DNA of 64,000 nt from Marinobacter sediminum (lineage in GTDB: Bacteria; Pseudomonadota; Gammaproteobacteria; Pseudomonadales; Oleiphilaceae). The notes below the pieces were generated by a model. The model was not told the DNA's origin. It did no database searches and saw only the letters and a list, made by a program, of their open reading frames with translations. Each line of letters starts with the position of its first letter. Position 1 is the first letter of the stretch. Positions 1 through 9,914 of this stretch are shown piece by piece. The stretch spans positions 124,001 to 188,000 of the forward strand of contig NZ_JAGTWY010000001.1 in assembly GCF_023657445.1 (NCBI RefSeq), read 5' to 3'. The translations under genes were made by a program, and so were the position numbers.

Positions 1-1159
1 GTTGGTAACGCTGTGCGATTTGCAGCTCAGAATATAACCTGGCGGATAGCGCGAGCATCGTTGAGGGCAGAAGTTCAGTCAGACGATCCGCTGCGATCGC
101 TTCCCGATAAGGTTCCGATGCCACCGCATTCCAGTGAATCCTGCGAATACGTAAAGCCGGATCAGGCTCGCTGGTGGAAAGATCCAGCAGCATGGCCGAC
201 ATCTGGTTTCCGGTGGCTCGGCGCAAGCTGTTCGAGCGCACCGAGATTGGCGTCATGGCAACCAGGGACTTACCGGTGTCAGCGCCGTGATTGTTCATGT
301 ATCTGCGAAGCGTTTCTGCGCACAAGCCAAGCACCACATCGTTAAGTGTAACGTCTCCGAGCGTCGCCTTGATTGCCTTCAGGCGCGACAGACCGACGCT
401 GGCGGCAACAATCTGGCGGTTGGCTGTAATCTGTCGGTTGAACGGGCTATGCGGGGCGGAAAACAGGGGCAACGGCAACGGGAGTTTGCGTAGCTGCCTC
501 TGAACCAGTCCTCGGGCAGTTGCCTCGGCAGCGTTGACGGCGAGAGAGGTAAATTGCAGCGGTGTTCTCAGAATATTGGCACCGGCCTGGATGATGACGC
601 GTTCTTCGGAGGGCTCGGGGCGCGGTTGCCAGGGTCTTGGCGCGCTGATCGCTCTTGGTTCGGGGGTGTATTCAAGGAGCTTGCCAATGATTTCTTCACC
701 ACTGAATGCATCAATGGCGGCGTGGTGGAGTCTGACAATCAGGGCAAAGCCGTTACTGCCAGAATCCTCCTCATCCAGTTTGAATCCGTCTACAAACGTG
801 ATGTGCCATAGCGGGCGGTCGCGCTTTAGCGGCTCTTCAAGGATCTTCGAGGCCAGTGTCATCAGGCTGGTCTTGTGGCCATTTTCGCCAAGGTTCACAT
901 AGGCAAGGTGTCTTTCAATACTAAAATCAGGGTCGTCAATCCAGTAAGGCCGGCCGAGACGTAAGGGGATTTCCTTCAACCGCTGGCGGAACACAGGTAC
1001 CACGTGCAGGCGACTGCGCAGATAGGCAACGAACGTACTGAACGCAAGGGGCGTCTTCCGCTCACTGGCGTCAAATAGATAGATGCCCCCGATATGCATC
1101 GGTGTGGTCTCGGATTCCAGGTAGAGGAATGAGGCATCCAGTTCCGAAAGCTGCCGCAT
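1..1159 (-). CDS. Wax ester synthase/acyl-CoA:diacylglycerol acyltransferase (WS/DGAT), 3' end cut by window edge
   Basis: I translated this reading frame directly. It opens at ATG 1159 with AAGGGAG about 7 bases upstream and runs in frame off the left edge (386 codons present; the family is about 455-475 residues, so the last 70-90 are missing). The start MRQLSELDASFLYLE, the acyltransferase motif HHAAIDA (residues 145-151) and the downstream NDVVLGLC segment (around residue 237) are typical of bifunctional WS/DGAT enzymes. These esterify fatty alcohols or diacylglycerol with acyl-CoA to make storage wax esters or triacylglycerol, a hallmark of Marinobacter. The catalytic His-His-Asp are all present, but the usual glycine closing HHxxxDG is alanine. 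Marinobacter genomes carry several paralogues of differing activity, so this could be a minor or differently specific copy. The family call is firm; the substrate is not known. Confidence 0.9.
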   Translation of the reverse strand, partial: MRQLSELDASFLYLESETTPMHIGGIYLFDASERKTPLAFSTFVAYLRSRLHVVPVFRQRLKEIPLRLGRPYWIDDPDFSIERHLAYVNLGENGHKTSLMTLASKILEEPLKRDRPLWHITFVDGFKLDEEDSGSNGFALIVRLHHAAIDAFSGEEIIGKLLEYTPEPRAISAPRPWQPRPEPSEERVIIQAGANILRTPLQFTSLAVNAAEATARGLVQRQLRKLPLPLPLFSAPHSPFNRQITANRQIVAASVGLSRLKAIKATLGDVTLNDVVLGLCAETLRRYMNNHGADTGKSLVAMTPISVRSNSLRRATGNQMSAMLLDLSTSEPDPALRIRRIHWNAVASEPYREAIAADRLTELLPSTMLALSARLYSELQIAQRYQ

Positions 1160-1274
1160 CAATGAACTCCCTTTGGCTAACTGTTTCCCCAGTATAAACG
1201 AATGGAACGGGTTTAAAGTTGACTCATTTGCCCATTGTCAGCGCGTCCACGGGCCATATTTAAAAATTTTCATT

Positions 1275-2186
1275 TCAATCAGTTAGCCAGTCGGTGATGG
1301 TGCTATCCGAGGTCAGGCGCCTCCAGAACCACATCAGGGCTTTGCCCTGGTCCTCGGCGTGGCGGGCCAGGTGCAGCGCGATAGGTTGTCTGGGCTCGTT
1401 CACATGCTTGATGATCAGGCTGCCCGAATCCAGTTGCCTGCGGATCCGGGCCAGGGGTAGCCAGCCTACGCCGAGGCCCGATTCCTGAACGGCAATCTTC
1501 TGATCAATATTGGCGACGGTTAATGTGCGCTGGCGGCGAAATATGCCCGCATGGCCAGGAGGAAGAGAGCGGGACGTGTCGGCGGCGACGGCGGCAGGGT
1601 ATTTGGATATATCGTCCTCGGTTAGTGGTCCGCTCGCGCTGGCGAGGGGGTGGTTGCTTGCAACGGCAAAAACGAAGGGCATGTTGCCCAGTGTCTTGGT
1701 GGTGAAGTTGCCAGCGGGCTTACTGAAATGATCTGCGCCGACAACCAGATCAACACGACGGCTTTGCAGGGCGTCCCATGCACCGGCGAAGACGTCCTCG
1801 ATAATTTGCACATCAACCGGAACGCCCAGTTCATAGAACTCGCGGATGGCCGGAAACAGGCATTCCGCCGGAAGCAGTGAGTTGAAGCCGATGCGTAAAC
1901 GGGTTTCCCAGCCCTGAGCGACCTGTTTCGTGGTGTGGGCCAGGTTTTCCGCAGCTTCCAGGAGTGTTCGCCCTTCCTCAAGCAGGTACCGGCCGGCAGG
2001 GGTCAGTGTTGCCCGGTGTCCGGTTCTGTCGAAAATGGCGACATTCAGGTCCTCCTCCAGTTTTTGCACGGTATAACTGATTGCGGAGGGCACTCTGAAA
2101 AGCTCGCCGGCGGCTCCGGCGAAACTCCCTTTTCTGTTAATCGCATCGAGGACTTTCAGGGCGTCTATGGTGATGGCTGTATGCAT
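1275..2186 (-). CDS. LysR-family transcriptional regulator, YhaJ-like
   Basis: 303 residues, the normal LysR length. An N-terminal winged helix-turn-helix (about residues 8-66, with the segment SAISYTVQKLEEDL) is followed by a periplasmic-binding-like effector domain. The N-terminus (IDALKVLDAINRKGSFAGAA, then FDRTGHRATLT and GWET) closely resembles E. coli YhaJ as I recall it. YhaJ responds to quinol-type compounds and activates yqjF, the neighbour of the glutathionyl-hydroquinone reductase gene yqjG. Here the regulator is divergent from a glutathionyl-hydroquinone reductase gene across 159 bases, the usual LysR layout for control of the facing gene. The effector is inferred from this context only. 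Confidence 0.85.
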   Translation of the reverse strand: MHTAITIDALKVLDAINRKGSFAGAAGELFRVPSAISYTVQKLEEDLNVAIFDRTGHRATLTPAGRYLLEEGRTLLEAAENLAHTTKQVAQGWETRLRIGFNSLLPAECLFPAIREFYELGVPVDVQIIEDVFAGAWDALQSRRVDLVVGADHFSKPAGNFTTKTLGNMPFVFAVASNHPLASASGPLTEDDISKYPAAVAADTSRSLPPGHAGIFRRQRTLTVANIDQKIAVQESGLGVGWLPLARIRRQLDSGSLIIKHVNEPRQPIALHLARHAEDQGKALMWFWRRLTSDSTITDWLTD

Positions 2187-2345
2187 GTTCGAATTATCTG
2201 AGGTTGTTGGCCAGAAATGCTTGTTTGAGAGGGTAGCAGGGTCGCCGGTATTCTTCTCTCTAAATGTAGGGTTCAGGCGCGTGGCGGACAGCTATATGCG
2301 CACCCTTTCTCGTTAAAGCACCATTATATTCATTGGGGGTCAGAA

Positions 2346-3332
2346 ATGGGTCTTCTTATCGATGGCGAATGGCATGATCAGTGGTACGACACCGACAAGA
2401 CCGGTGGCAAGTTCGAGCGAGAAGCTGCGCGGTTCAGGAACTGGGTGACGCCCGACGGATCCCCCGGGCCGGCCGGTGACGGTGGTTTCAAGGCCGAGTC
2501 AGGGCGTTATCATCTGTACGTCTCCATGGCATGTCCCTGGGCGCATCGCACTCTGATTTTTCGAAAACTGAAAGGTCTGGAGAAGCACATATCGGTATCA
2601 GTGGTTCATCCCGATATGGTTGAGAACGGTTGGGAATTCCGGCCGGAGGATGATCAGCACAGGGATCATCTGTTCGATTTCCGATTTATGCACCAGCTCT
2701 ATACCAGAGCGGCTCCCGGGTATACCGGTCGGGTCACGGTGCCGGCGTTATGGGACAAGGAGAAGCAAACCATTGCCAGCAATGAGTCCGCCGAGATTAT
2801 CCGGATGTTCAATTCGGCGTTTAACGGGCTTGAGGGCGTCAATGCCGATACCGATTTCTATCCGGAGTCGCTTCGCGCTGAAATTGATGAGGTGAACGAG
2901 CGTGTTTACCACACCGTTAATAATGGTGTTTATAAGGCAGGGTTCGCGACAGCTCAGGACAAGTACGAAGAAGCATATACCGAGCTTTTCAAGTCACTGG
3001 ATTGGCTTGAGGAGCGACTGTCAGCGCAGAGGTATCTGGTCGGCGAGCAGTTAACGGAGGCAGACTGGCGCTTGTTTACGACGTTGATCCGGTTTGATGC
3101 CGTGTACTTTGGTCACTTCAAGTGCAACCGCCAACGGATCACCGATTTTCCAGCGCTTTCAGAGTATGTTAGGGATTTGTATCAGGTGCCCGGCGTGGCC
3201 AGCACGGTGGCTATTGATCAGATTAAACGGCATTACTATGTAAGCCAGCGCACCATTAACCCCTCCCAGGTTGTTCCGGTCGGGCCTGAGCTGGATTTCG
3301 ATGCGCCACACGGCCGGGCAAGTCTCAGCTAA
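2346..3332 (+). CDS. Glutathionyl-hydroquinone reductase (Xi-class glutathione S-transferase, YqjG/ECM4 family)
   Basis: 328 residues, the usual size for the family. The thioredoxin-fold N-terminal part holds the Xi-class catalytic motif CPWAH with Cys63, followed by an all-alpha C-terminal GST domain (segments YKAGFATAQDKYEEA and LVGEQLTEADWRLFTTLIRFD). The enzyme is cytosolic and uses glutathione to reduce glutathionyl-hydroquinones back to hydroquinones, recycling adducts formed from quinones. The start ATG has GGGGGT upstream. Its last 8 bases overlap the 3' end of the convergent ispB gene. The facing LysR gene is the likely regulator. A link between hydroquinone recycling and isoprenoid quinone side-chain synthesis (ispB) is only suggested by position. 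Confidence 0.9.
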   Translation: MGLLIDGEWHDQWYDTDKTGGKFEREAARFRNWVTPDGSPGPAGDGGFKAESGRYHLYVSMACPWAHRTLIFRKLKGLEKHISVSVVHPDMVENGWEFRPEDDQHRDHLFDFRFMHQLYTRAAPGYTGRVTVPALWDKEKQTIASNESAEIIRMFNSAFNGLEGVNADTDFYPESLRAEIDEVNERVYHTVNNGVYKAGFATAQDKYEEAYTELFKSLDWLEERLSAQRYLVGEQLTEADWRLFTTLIRFDAVYFGHFKCNRQRITDFPALSEYVRDLYQVPGVASTVAIDQIKRHYYVSQRTINPSQVVPVGPELDFDAPHGRASLS

Positions 3333-4293
3333 CCCGTGCCACGGCCATCTGTGTCAGCAGTTCCAAAGCTTCCTTGTGGGGTGACGCTGCAAGGCCGGAC
3401 AGACGGTCTGCAGCCCGGGTTGCCTCGGTTCTGGCCTGTTGCATGGTGTATTCGAGTGCGCCGGATGTCTCCACGATTTCCAGAATCTGCGGCAGGTCAT
3501 CCAGGCCGCCCTTGCGGATTGCCTGGCGGATGAGCTGTCGCTCATCTTCTTTACCATTTGCCATGGCGTAAATCAGTGGCAGGGTAGTCTTGCCCTCGGC
3601 CAGATCATCCCCCACGTTCTTGCCCATGGCTTCGGCGTCTCCCCGGTAATCCAGCACATCGTCCACAAGCTGGAACGCCAGTCCAAGGTGCTTTCCGTAA
3701 TCCTTCAGGGCCTGTTCATGCTGATGGTTGGCATTGGCGAGCAGGGCCCCGGTATGGGAGGCGGCCTCAAACAGCATGGCGGTCTTGTTGTGGATGACCT
3801 GCATGTATTGATCTTCAGTAAGATCCGGATTTTTAACGTTCATCAGCTGCATGACTTCGCCCTCGGCGATGACGGCAGTTGCATGAGAGAGAACCTGCAT
3901 TATGGGAAGGCTTTTGAGCTCCACCATCATCTCGAAAGCACGTGCGTAGAGGAAATCACCTACCAGCACGCTCGGAGCATTGCCCCAGCGGGCGTTAGCA
4001 GTGCTTCGGCCTCTGCGCATATCGGAGGTGTCGACGACATCATCGTGGAGCAGTGTGGCGGTATGCAGGAATTCAATCACGGCGGCCAGCTTCAGATGAT
4101 CATCCCGGTCGTAGCCTGCAGCCTGGCTTGATAGCAAAACCAGCAGTGGTCTCAAGCGCTTACCGCCGCTTTCGATGATGTATTGAGCTATTTTTTCCAC
4201 CAGAGGGACGTCTGATGAAAGCCGCTGAATGATCAAGTCGTTAACGCGGCTGAAGTCCTCTGCCACGGTGTCGTAAATGCGCTCGGCTGTCAT
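3325..4293 (-). CDS. ispB: Octaprenyl diphosphate synthase (trans-isoprenyl diphosphate synthase)
   Basis: 322 residues. It has both aspartate-rich motifs of trans-prenyltransferases: DDVVD at 84-88 and DDVLD at 211-215, plus GGKRLRP at 43-49. The enzyme condenses isopentenyl diphosphate units onto farnesyl diphosphate to make the polyprenyl side chain of ubiquinone (C40 to C45 depending on species; chain length cannot be read reliably here). It is divergent from rplU-rpmA, the same conserved arrangement as in E. coli and Pseudomonas, which supports ispB over other polyprenyl synthases. The 3' end overlaps the convergent hydroquinone reductase gene by 8 bases. Confidence 0.95.
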   Translation of the reverse strand: MTAERIYDTVAEDFSRVNDLIIQRLSSDVPLVEKIAQYIIESGGKRLRPLLVLLSSQAAGYDRDDHLKLAAVIEFLHTATLLHDDVVDTSDMRRGRSTANARWGNAPSVLVGDFLYARAFEMMVELKSLPIMQVLSHATAVIAEGEVMQLMNVKNPDLTEDQYMQVIHNKTAMLFEAASHTGALLANANHQHEQALKDYGKHLGLAFQLVDDVLDYRGDAEAMGKNVGDDLAEGKTTLPLIYAMANGKEDERQLIRQAIRKGGLDDLPQILEIVETSGALEYTMQQARTEATRAADRLSGLAASPHKEALELLTQMAVARVS

Positions 4294-4395
4294 GCGGCTT
4301 GTGGATCCCTTGCTGGTTCTCAGTTGAAACTGATGTTGATAAATTGGGCAGGTCGCGGCAATGCTAGGTATTGCTGCCTACAGTGTCAACTTGGC

Positions 4396-4424
4396 TTGTA
4401 TTGCGAAGCGCCTTTTCGTACAAT
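4396..4424 (+). promoter_or_regulatory. Probable sigma-70 promoter of rplU-rpmA
   Basis: TTGTAT (4396-4401), a 17-base spacer and TACAAT (4419-4424), followed by a GC-rich start region. The resulting leader before rplU would be about 100 bases, long enough for ribosomal-protein feedback, but I see no specific binding structure. Confidence 0.6.
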
Positions 4425-4533
4425 CACGCGCCCAACTCATCCCAACCTGCGCTCCCTGCTATAGGGTTGCCAGAGCGCTTCCCTTAGAACCAGGTGGATA
4501 AGAGCAGGGATGGGTCAATCGCGGAGAATGTTA

Positions 4534-4845
4534 ATGTACGCAGTTATTGTTAGCGGTGGTAAACAGCACCGTGTGAAAGAAGGCGAAACCCTGAAGCTGG
4601 AAAAGCTGGAAGTTGAAACAGGTGGCAACGTTGAGTTTGATCGCGTTCTGCTGGTTGCCGATGGCGACAAGGTTCAGGTAGGCGCGCCGGTGGTTGATGG
4701 TGCCAAGGTGACAGCGGAAGTGGTTAGCCACGGCCGTCACGACAAGATTAACATCATCAAGTTCCGTCGTCGTAAGCACCACATGAAGCGTCAGGGCCAC
4801 CGCCAGTGGTTTACTGAAGTCAAGATCACGGGTATCAAGGGCTGA
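4534..4845 (+). CDS. rplU: 50S ribosomal protein bL21
   Basis: 103 residues starting [14 protein letters not shown], the normal bL21 start and length. An upstream in-frame ATG at 4510 would add eight residues (MGQSRRML) that the family lacks; the start at 4534 has GGAGA at a sensible distance. bL21 binds 23S rRNA in the large subunit. The signature [20 protein letters not shown] lies near the C-terminus. It is the first gene of the conserved rplU-rpmA-obgE block. Confidence 0.98.
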   Translation: MYAVIVSGGKQHRVKEGETLKLEKLEVETGGNVEFDRVLLVADGDKVQVGAPVVDGAKVTAEVVSHGRHDKINIIKFRRRKHHMKRQGHRQWFTEVKITGIKG

Positions 4846-4881
4846 GGCTCTGGAATCACCCCTTAAACCAGGAGGCTTGTA

Positions 4882-5142
4882 ATGGCTCATAAAAAAGCAG
4901 CAGGTAGTACCCGTAACGGTCGCGATTCCGAGTCGAAACGACTTGGTGTGAAGCGCTACGGCGGCGAGACTGTATCTGCAGGCAGCATCATCATTCGTCA
5001 GCGCGGAACCCGTTTCCACGCCGGCAACAACGTTGGCATTGGCAAGGACCACACCCTGTTCGCGAAAGCGGAAGGCCAGGTGAAGTTCGAAGTCAAAGGC
5101 CCGCAGAGCCGCAAGTTCGTGAGCATCGTTCCAGCTGCGTAA
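4882..5142 (+). CDS. rpmA: 50S ribosomal protein bL27
   Basis: 86 residues beginning [20 protein letters not shown] with a strong AGGAGG ribosome binding site. The basic flexible N-terminus that reaches the peptidyl transferase centre is complete and has no Firmicute-type N-terminal extension to be cleaved. It lies 36 bases after rplU and is surely co-transcribed. A hairpin terminator follows. Confidence 0.98.
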   Translation: MAHKKAAGSTRNGRDSESKRLGVKRYGGETVSAGSIIIRQRGTRFHAGNNVGIGKDHTLFAKAEGQVKFEVKGPQSRKFVSIVPAA

Positions 5143-5217
5143 GCAGCGGCGATCCGGTTCTGTCGAACCTTGGATGGCACTGATATCCTGATATAGTCAG
5201 TTGTCAGTGTTGTCTGG

Positions 5218-6479
<1,262 letters not shown>

Positions 6480-6500
6480 ATCGAGAGAATCGCACGCATC

Positions 6501-7625
6501 ATGAGTGAACGCACCCAGCTGCGCCAGGCCCGCCGCCTGGTGGTCAAAATCGGAAGTGCTCTGCTGACCAATGACGGCAAAGGCCTGGATGTGGCCTCGC
6601 TGGGTCTTTGGGTGGACCAGATTGCGGAGCTGATTGAAGATGGTGTGGAAGTGGTTATCGTCTCCTCTGGTTCGGTTGCCGTAGGCATGAGCCGGTTGGG
6701 CTGGTCGGCCCGTCCGGAGCAGCTTCACGAGTTGCAGGCCGCCGCCGCAGTCGGCCAGATGGGGTTGGTGCAAACGTGGGAGGCTCAGTTCAAGCGCCAC
6801 GGTGTGCACACCGCGCAGATCCTTCTGACGCACGATGATCTTTCTGATCGCAAACGCTATCTGAATGGCCGCAGCACCTTGCGCGCTCTGCTGGATTTCG
6901 GCGTGGTCCCTATCGTTAATGAAAATGACACGGTGGTCACCGATGAAATCCGTTTTGGTGACAACGATACGCTGGGTGCCCTTGTCGCTAATCTGATTGA
7001 GGCCGATGGTCTGATTATTCTGACCGATCAGCTTGGTCTGTTTGACAAGGATCCCCGCACGCATTCGGATGCCCGGCTGGTCACTGAGCACAAGGCGGGT
7101 GATCATCAACTGGACGCCATGGCGGGCGAGGGTGCTGGTGCCCTGGGTCGGGGTGGTATGCAGACCAAGGTTCGTGCAGCTCGTCTGGCTGCTCGCTCAG
7201 GCGCGTTCACTGTGATTGTCGGTGGGCGGATCGAGGGGGTAATTACCCGTTTGCGTCAGGGTGATGTTATCGGCACGCTACTGTTGCCTGAGCAAGGTAG
7301 AATCGCCGCCCGAAAGCAGTGGCTGGCCAGCCACCTGCAGACTCGTGGCAAGCTGATCCTGGATGACGGGGCCGTTAAAGTGGTGTGCCTCGGAGGGCGG
7401 AGTCTGCTGCCCGTCGGGGTAAAAAGTGTTACGGGACAGTTCCGTCGCGGTGAAATGGTCTCGTGCGTTGATCAAAAAGGTAAGGAGGTTGCCCGCGGTT
7501 TGGTCAATTACGGTTCGGACGAGGCCCGGGCCATTGCAGGCCGTTCCAGTGACCGGATCGTGGAGGTGCTTGGCTACGTTTCCGGTGAGGAAATGATTCA
7601 CCGGGATAATCTGGTTATCGTGTAA
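6501..7625 (+). CDS. proB: Glutamate 5-kinase
   Basis: 374 residues, the length of the two-domain enzyme. An N-terminal amino acid kinase domain ([13 protein letters not shown] near the start, [15 protein letters not shown] around 135-150, a GTGG-like GRGGMQTKV around 215) is followed by a C-terminal PUA domain from about residue 280. It phosphorylates L-glutamate to gamma-glutamyl phosphate, the first and feedback-inhibited step of proline synthesis. It probably shares transcription with obgE (21-base gap) and is closed by a terminator. No proA is adjacent. Confidence 0.96.
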   Translation: MSERTQLRQARRLVVKIGSALLTNDGKGLDVASLGLWVDQIAELIEDGVEVVIVSSGSVAVGMSRLGWSARPEQLHELQAAAAVGQMGLVQTWEAQFKRHGVHTAQILLTHDDLSDRKRYLNGRSTLRALLDFGVVPIVNENDTVVTDEIRFGDNDTLGALVANLIEADGLIILTDQLGLFDKDPRTHSDARLVTEHKAGDHQLDAMAGEGAGALGRGGMQTKVRAARLAARSGAFTVIVGGRIEGVITRLRQGDVIGTLLLPEQGRIAARKQWLASHLQTRGKLILDDGAVKVVCLGGRSLLPVGVKSVTGQFRRGEMVSCVDQKGKEVARGLVNYGSDEARAIAGRSSDRIVEVLGYVSGEEMIHRDNLVIV

Positions 7626-7640
7626 ACTAGTTTCTCGGAC

Positions 7641-7673
7641 ACAAAAAAAACCGGCCAAATGGCCGGTTTTTTT
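7641..7673. terminator. Bidirectional terminator between proB and rpsT
   Basis: A perfect hairpin ACCGGCC/GGCCGGT is flanked by eight A on the left and seven T on the right, so it can terminate both convergent transcripts. Confidence 0.9.
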
Positions 7674-7692
7674 AATCTGAAGAAAAGTCCGC

Positions 7693-7962
7693 TTACGCGC
7701 TCTTCAGAGCCTTGATCTTGGCGCTCAGGCGGCTCTTGCTGCGAGCAACCTTGTTCTTGGCGAAGATGCCCTTGTTAACCATGCTGTCCAGAATCGGCTG
7801 AGCCTGCTGGAAAGCTGCCTGAGCTTCTTCGTAGTTGCCAGCCTCAATCTTGGACTGGATTTTCTTAATGTAAGTACGAGCCATGGAACGCAGGCTGTTG
7901 TTGTGCTTGCGGTTCTTCTCGTTCTGACGTGCGCGCTTCTTGGCTTGCGGGGAATTTGCCAC
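7693..7962 (-). CDS. rpsT: 30S ribosomal protein bS20
   Basis: 89 residues, (M)ANSPQAKKRARQNEKNRKHN, the normal bS20 start. The initiation codon is GTG at 7962, with AGGAG seven bases before it. The longer in-frame ATG at 8025 would add 21 residues that the family lacks. A weak, non-ATG start is typical of rpsT (UUG in E. coli), where it takes part in translational autoregulation. bS20 is a helical protein bound to 16S rRNA helices 9 and 44. It is divergent from murJ, the usual neighbour. Confidence 0.97.
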   Translation of the reverse strand: MANSPQAKKRARQNEKNRKHNNSLRSMARTYIKKIQSKIEAGNYEEAQAAFQQAQPILDSMVNKGIFAKNKVARSKSRLSAKIKALKSA

Positions 7963-8054
7963 CGTAAAACTCCTGAAAATCTTAAATTCGTTGCTGAATG
8001 ATTCGTTACATCGCGGGCGCGCCAAAACCAGCGCGTCGAAATAAATGACGCCGA

Positions 8055-8083
8055 ACTATGCCGCTGAAGCCCCAAAATGTCAA
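8055..8083 (-). promoter_or_regulatory. Sigma-70 promoter of rpsT
   Basis: On the minus strand TTGACA (8083-8078), a 17-base spacer and CATAGT (8060-8055). This gives a leader of roughly 90 bases before the GTG start. Confidence 0.7.
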
Positions 8084-8175
8084 GACCAAAACCCATTTCA
8101 TCCCCCGACACCAAAGGCCTGTGTTAAACTCGCCGCTCACTGGGTGCAGGTGTCCGGGCTAAGCAAGTAATTCCC

Positions 8176-9801
8176 GTGATGTCTGTCCATAAGGATGTTC
8201 ACCGCCAGATCAGGGCCTGCATGTCTTCGGAATCTGAAACCACTCCCGACAATAAATCGCTGCCCAAAGCGCCAGGCCTGCTCCGCTCCTCGGGACTGGT
8301 GGGGGTCATGACCATGCTGTCCAGGGTACTGGGCCTGGTCAGGGATATGGTGATTGCCCGTTATTTTGGTGCAGGTACGGGGGCGGATGCTTTTTTCGTC
8401 GCCTTTAAAATACCCAATTTTCTTCGGCGGCTGTTTGCGGAAGGTGCTTTTTCCCAGGCCTTTGTGCCCGTGTTGTCCTCCTATCGGGAGAGTCAGTCGG
8501 TTTCTGATGTTAAACGGCTGGTTGATGCGGTTTCCGGTTCACTGGGGCTGATTCTGCTGGGGGTTACGCTGGTCGCCATGCTGGGGGCGCCGGTTCTGAC
8601 GGCTGTTTTTGCGCCGGGCTTCCTTGACGATGATGTGAAGTTTGCCCTGACCAGTGACATGTTGCGCATTACCTTTCCATATCTTCTGTTGATTTCCCTG
8701 ACGGCCTTTGCGGGCGGTATTTTGAATAGTTATGACCGGTTCGCCGTGCCCGCATTTACACCGGTCCTGCTTAACCTGGCCATGATAGGGGCGGCCATTT
8801 ACCTCACGCCGCTGATGGATGAACCTGTTATGGCGCTGGCGTGGGGTGTGTTCATCGCCGGCGCGCTTCAGTTGTTTTTCCAGTTGCCGTTTTTGATGCG
8901 TCTCGGGCTTATGCCGCGCCCCCGGGTCGATTACCGCCATGAGGGGGTTAGCCGCATCCTTAAGCTGATGGCGCCGGCACTTTTTGGTGTTTCCGTCAGT
9001 CAGATCAACCTTTTGCTGGATACAGTCCTGGCCTCGTTTCTTCAGACCGGCAGCGTGTCATGGCTCTATTACTCGGATCGATTGTCCGAGTTACCTCTGG
9101 GCGTCTTCGGCATTGCGATTGCCACAGTTATTCTGCCAAGTCTCTCCCGGAAGCATGCGGCAGCCTCCCCGGACCAGTTCGCTGCCACGCTTGACTGGGC
9201 TGTAAGGGCGGTATTGCTGATTGGTCTTCCGGCAGCGCTGGCGCTGGCCCTGCTTGCTGAACCTCTGATTGCCACCCTGTTTCATTACGGTGAAGTGACA
9301 GACCGGGATGTGGTGATGTCTGCACAGAGTTTGCGGGCATACTCGGCCGGGCTTCTGGCGTTTATGTTGATTAAGGTCCTGGCCCCCGGGTTTTTTGCTC
9401 GCGAGGATACCCGGACTCCGGTAAAAATTGGCGTTATCGCCATGGTTGCCAATATGGTCCTCAATCTCGCCCTTATCGTCCCGCTGGCCCATGCTGGCCT
9501 CGCCCTGGCCACGTCACTGTCGGCCTGGCTGAACGGGTTTTTATTGTGGAGAGGGCTGCGCAAGGAGGGCGCATGGCACAGCCAGCCGGGCTGGCCGAGA
9601 TTCCTGCTGCAAATGCTGTTCGCCAATGCTGCGCTGGCTGGCACCATTCTCTGGCTGAAAGCGCCGGCCAGCTCGTGGCTGGCTGCTGGTGGGTATGAGC
9701 GGGCCGGAGACATGGCAACGCTCGTGGGCGCCGGTGTGGCAGTCTATTTTCTTGCGCTTGCCCTGGCTGGCGTCCGGGTAAGACATTTCCGCCAGAGGTA
9801 A
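8176..9801 (+). CDS. murJ: Lipid II flippase MurJ
   Basis: 541 residues from the first start, with 14 predicted hydrophobic segments and the MOP-superfamily signature GVMTMLSRVLGLVRDMVIARYFGAG near the N-terminus. It translocates lipid II across the inner membrane for peptidoglycan synthesis. The start is uncertain: GTG 8176 and ATG 8179 give a 15-residue extension; ATG 8221 (MSSESETT) fits the length of Pseudomonas MurJ better, but neither has a clear ribosome binding site. It is divergent from rpsT and followed by ribF, the common rpsT-murJ-ribF order. Confidence 0.95.
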   Translation: MMSVHKDVHRQIRACMSSESETTPDNKSLPKAPGLLRSSGLVGVMTMLSRVLGLVRDMVIARYFGAGTGADAFFVAFKIPNFLRRLFAEGAFSQAFVPVLSSYRESQSVSDVKRLVDAVSGSLGLILLGVTLVAMLGAPVLTAVFAPGFLDDDVKFALTSDMLRITFPYLLLISLTAFAGGILNSYDRFAVPAFTPVLLNLAMIGAAIYLTPLMDEPVMALAWGVFIAGALQLFFQLPFLMRLGLMPRPRVDYRHEGVSRILKLMAPALFGVSVSQINLLLDTVLASFLQTGSVSWLYYSDRLSELPLGVFGIAIATVILPSLSRKHAAASPDQFAATLDWAVRAVLLIGLPAALALALLAEPLIATLFHYGEVTDRDVVMSAQSLRAYSAGLLAFMLIKVLAPGFFAREDTRTPVKIGVIAMVANMVLNLALIVPLAHAGLALATSLSAWLNGFLLWRGLRKEGAWHSQPGWPRFLLQMLFANAALAGTILWLKAPASSWLAAGGYERAGDMATLVGAGVAVYFLALALAGVRVRHFRQR

Positions 9802-9914
9802 GGTATAATCGCGCGTTTTCTCACCAGCGTTCCCGTAGCACCGAGTAATAATGCGCTTCTGACAGGTGCGGGAAGGGCGCTGAAAGCCAGTTGGCAATTG
9901 AAGGTTCGCATTAC

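Noticed and set aside
534..902. Plus-strand frames in the first kilobase
   Set aside because: They lie opposite the clear WS/DGAT reading frame.
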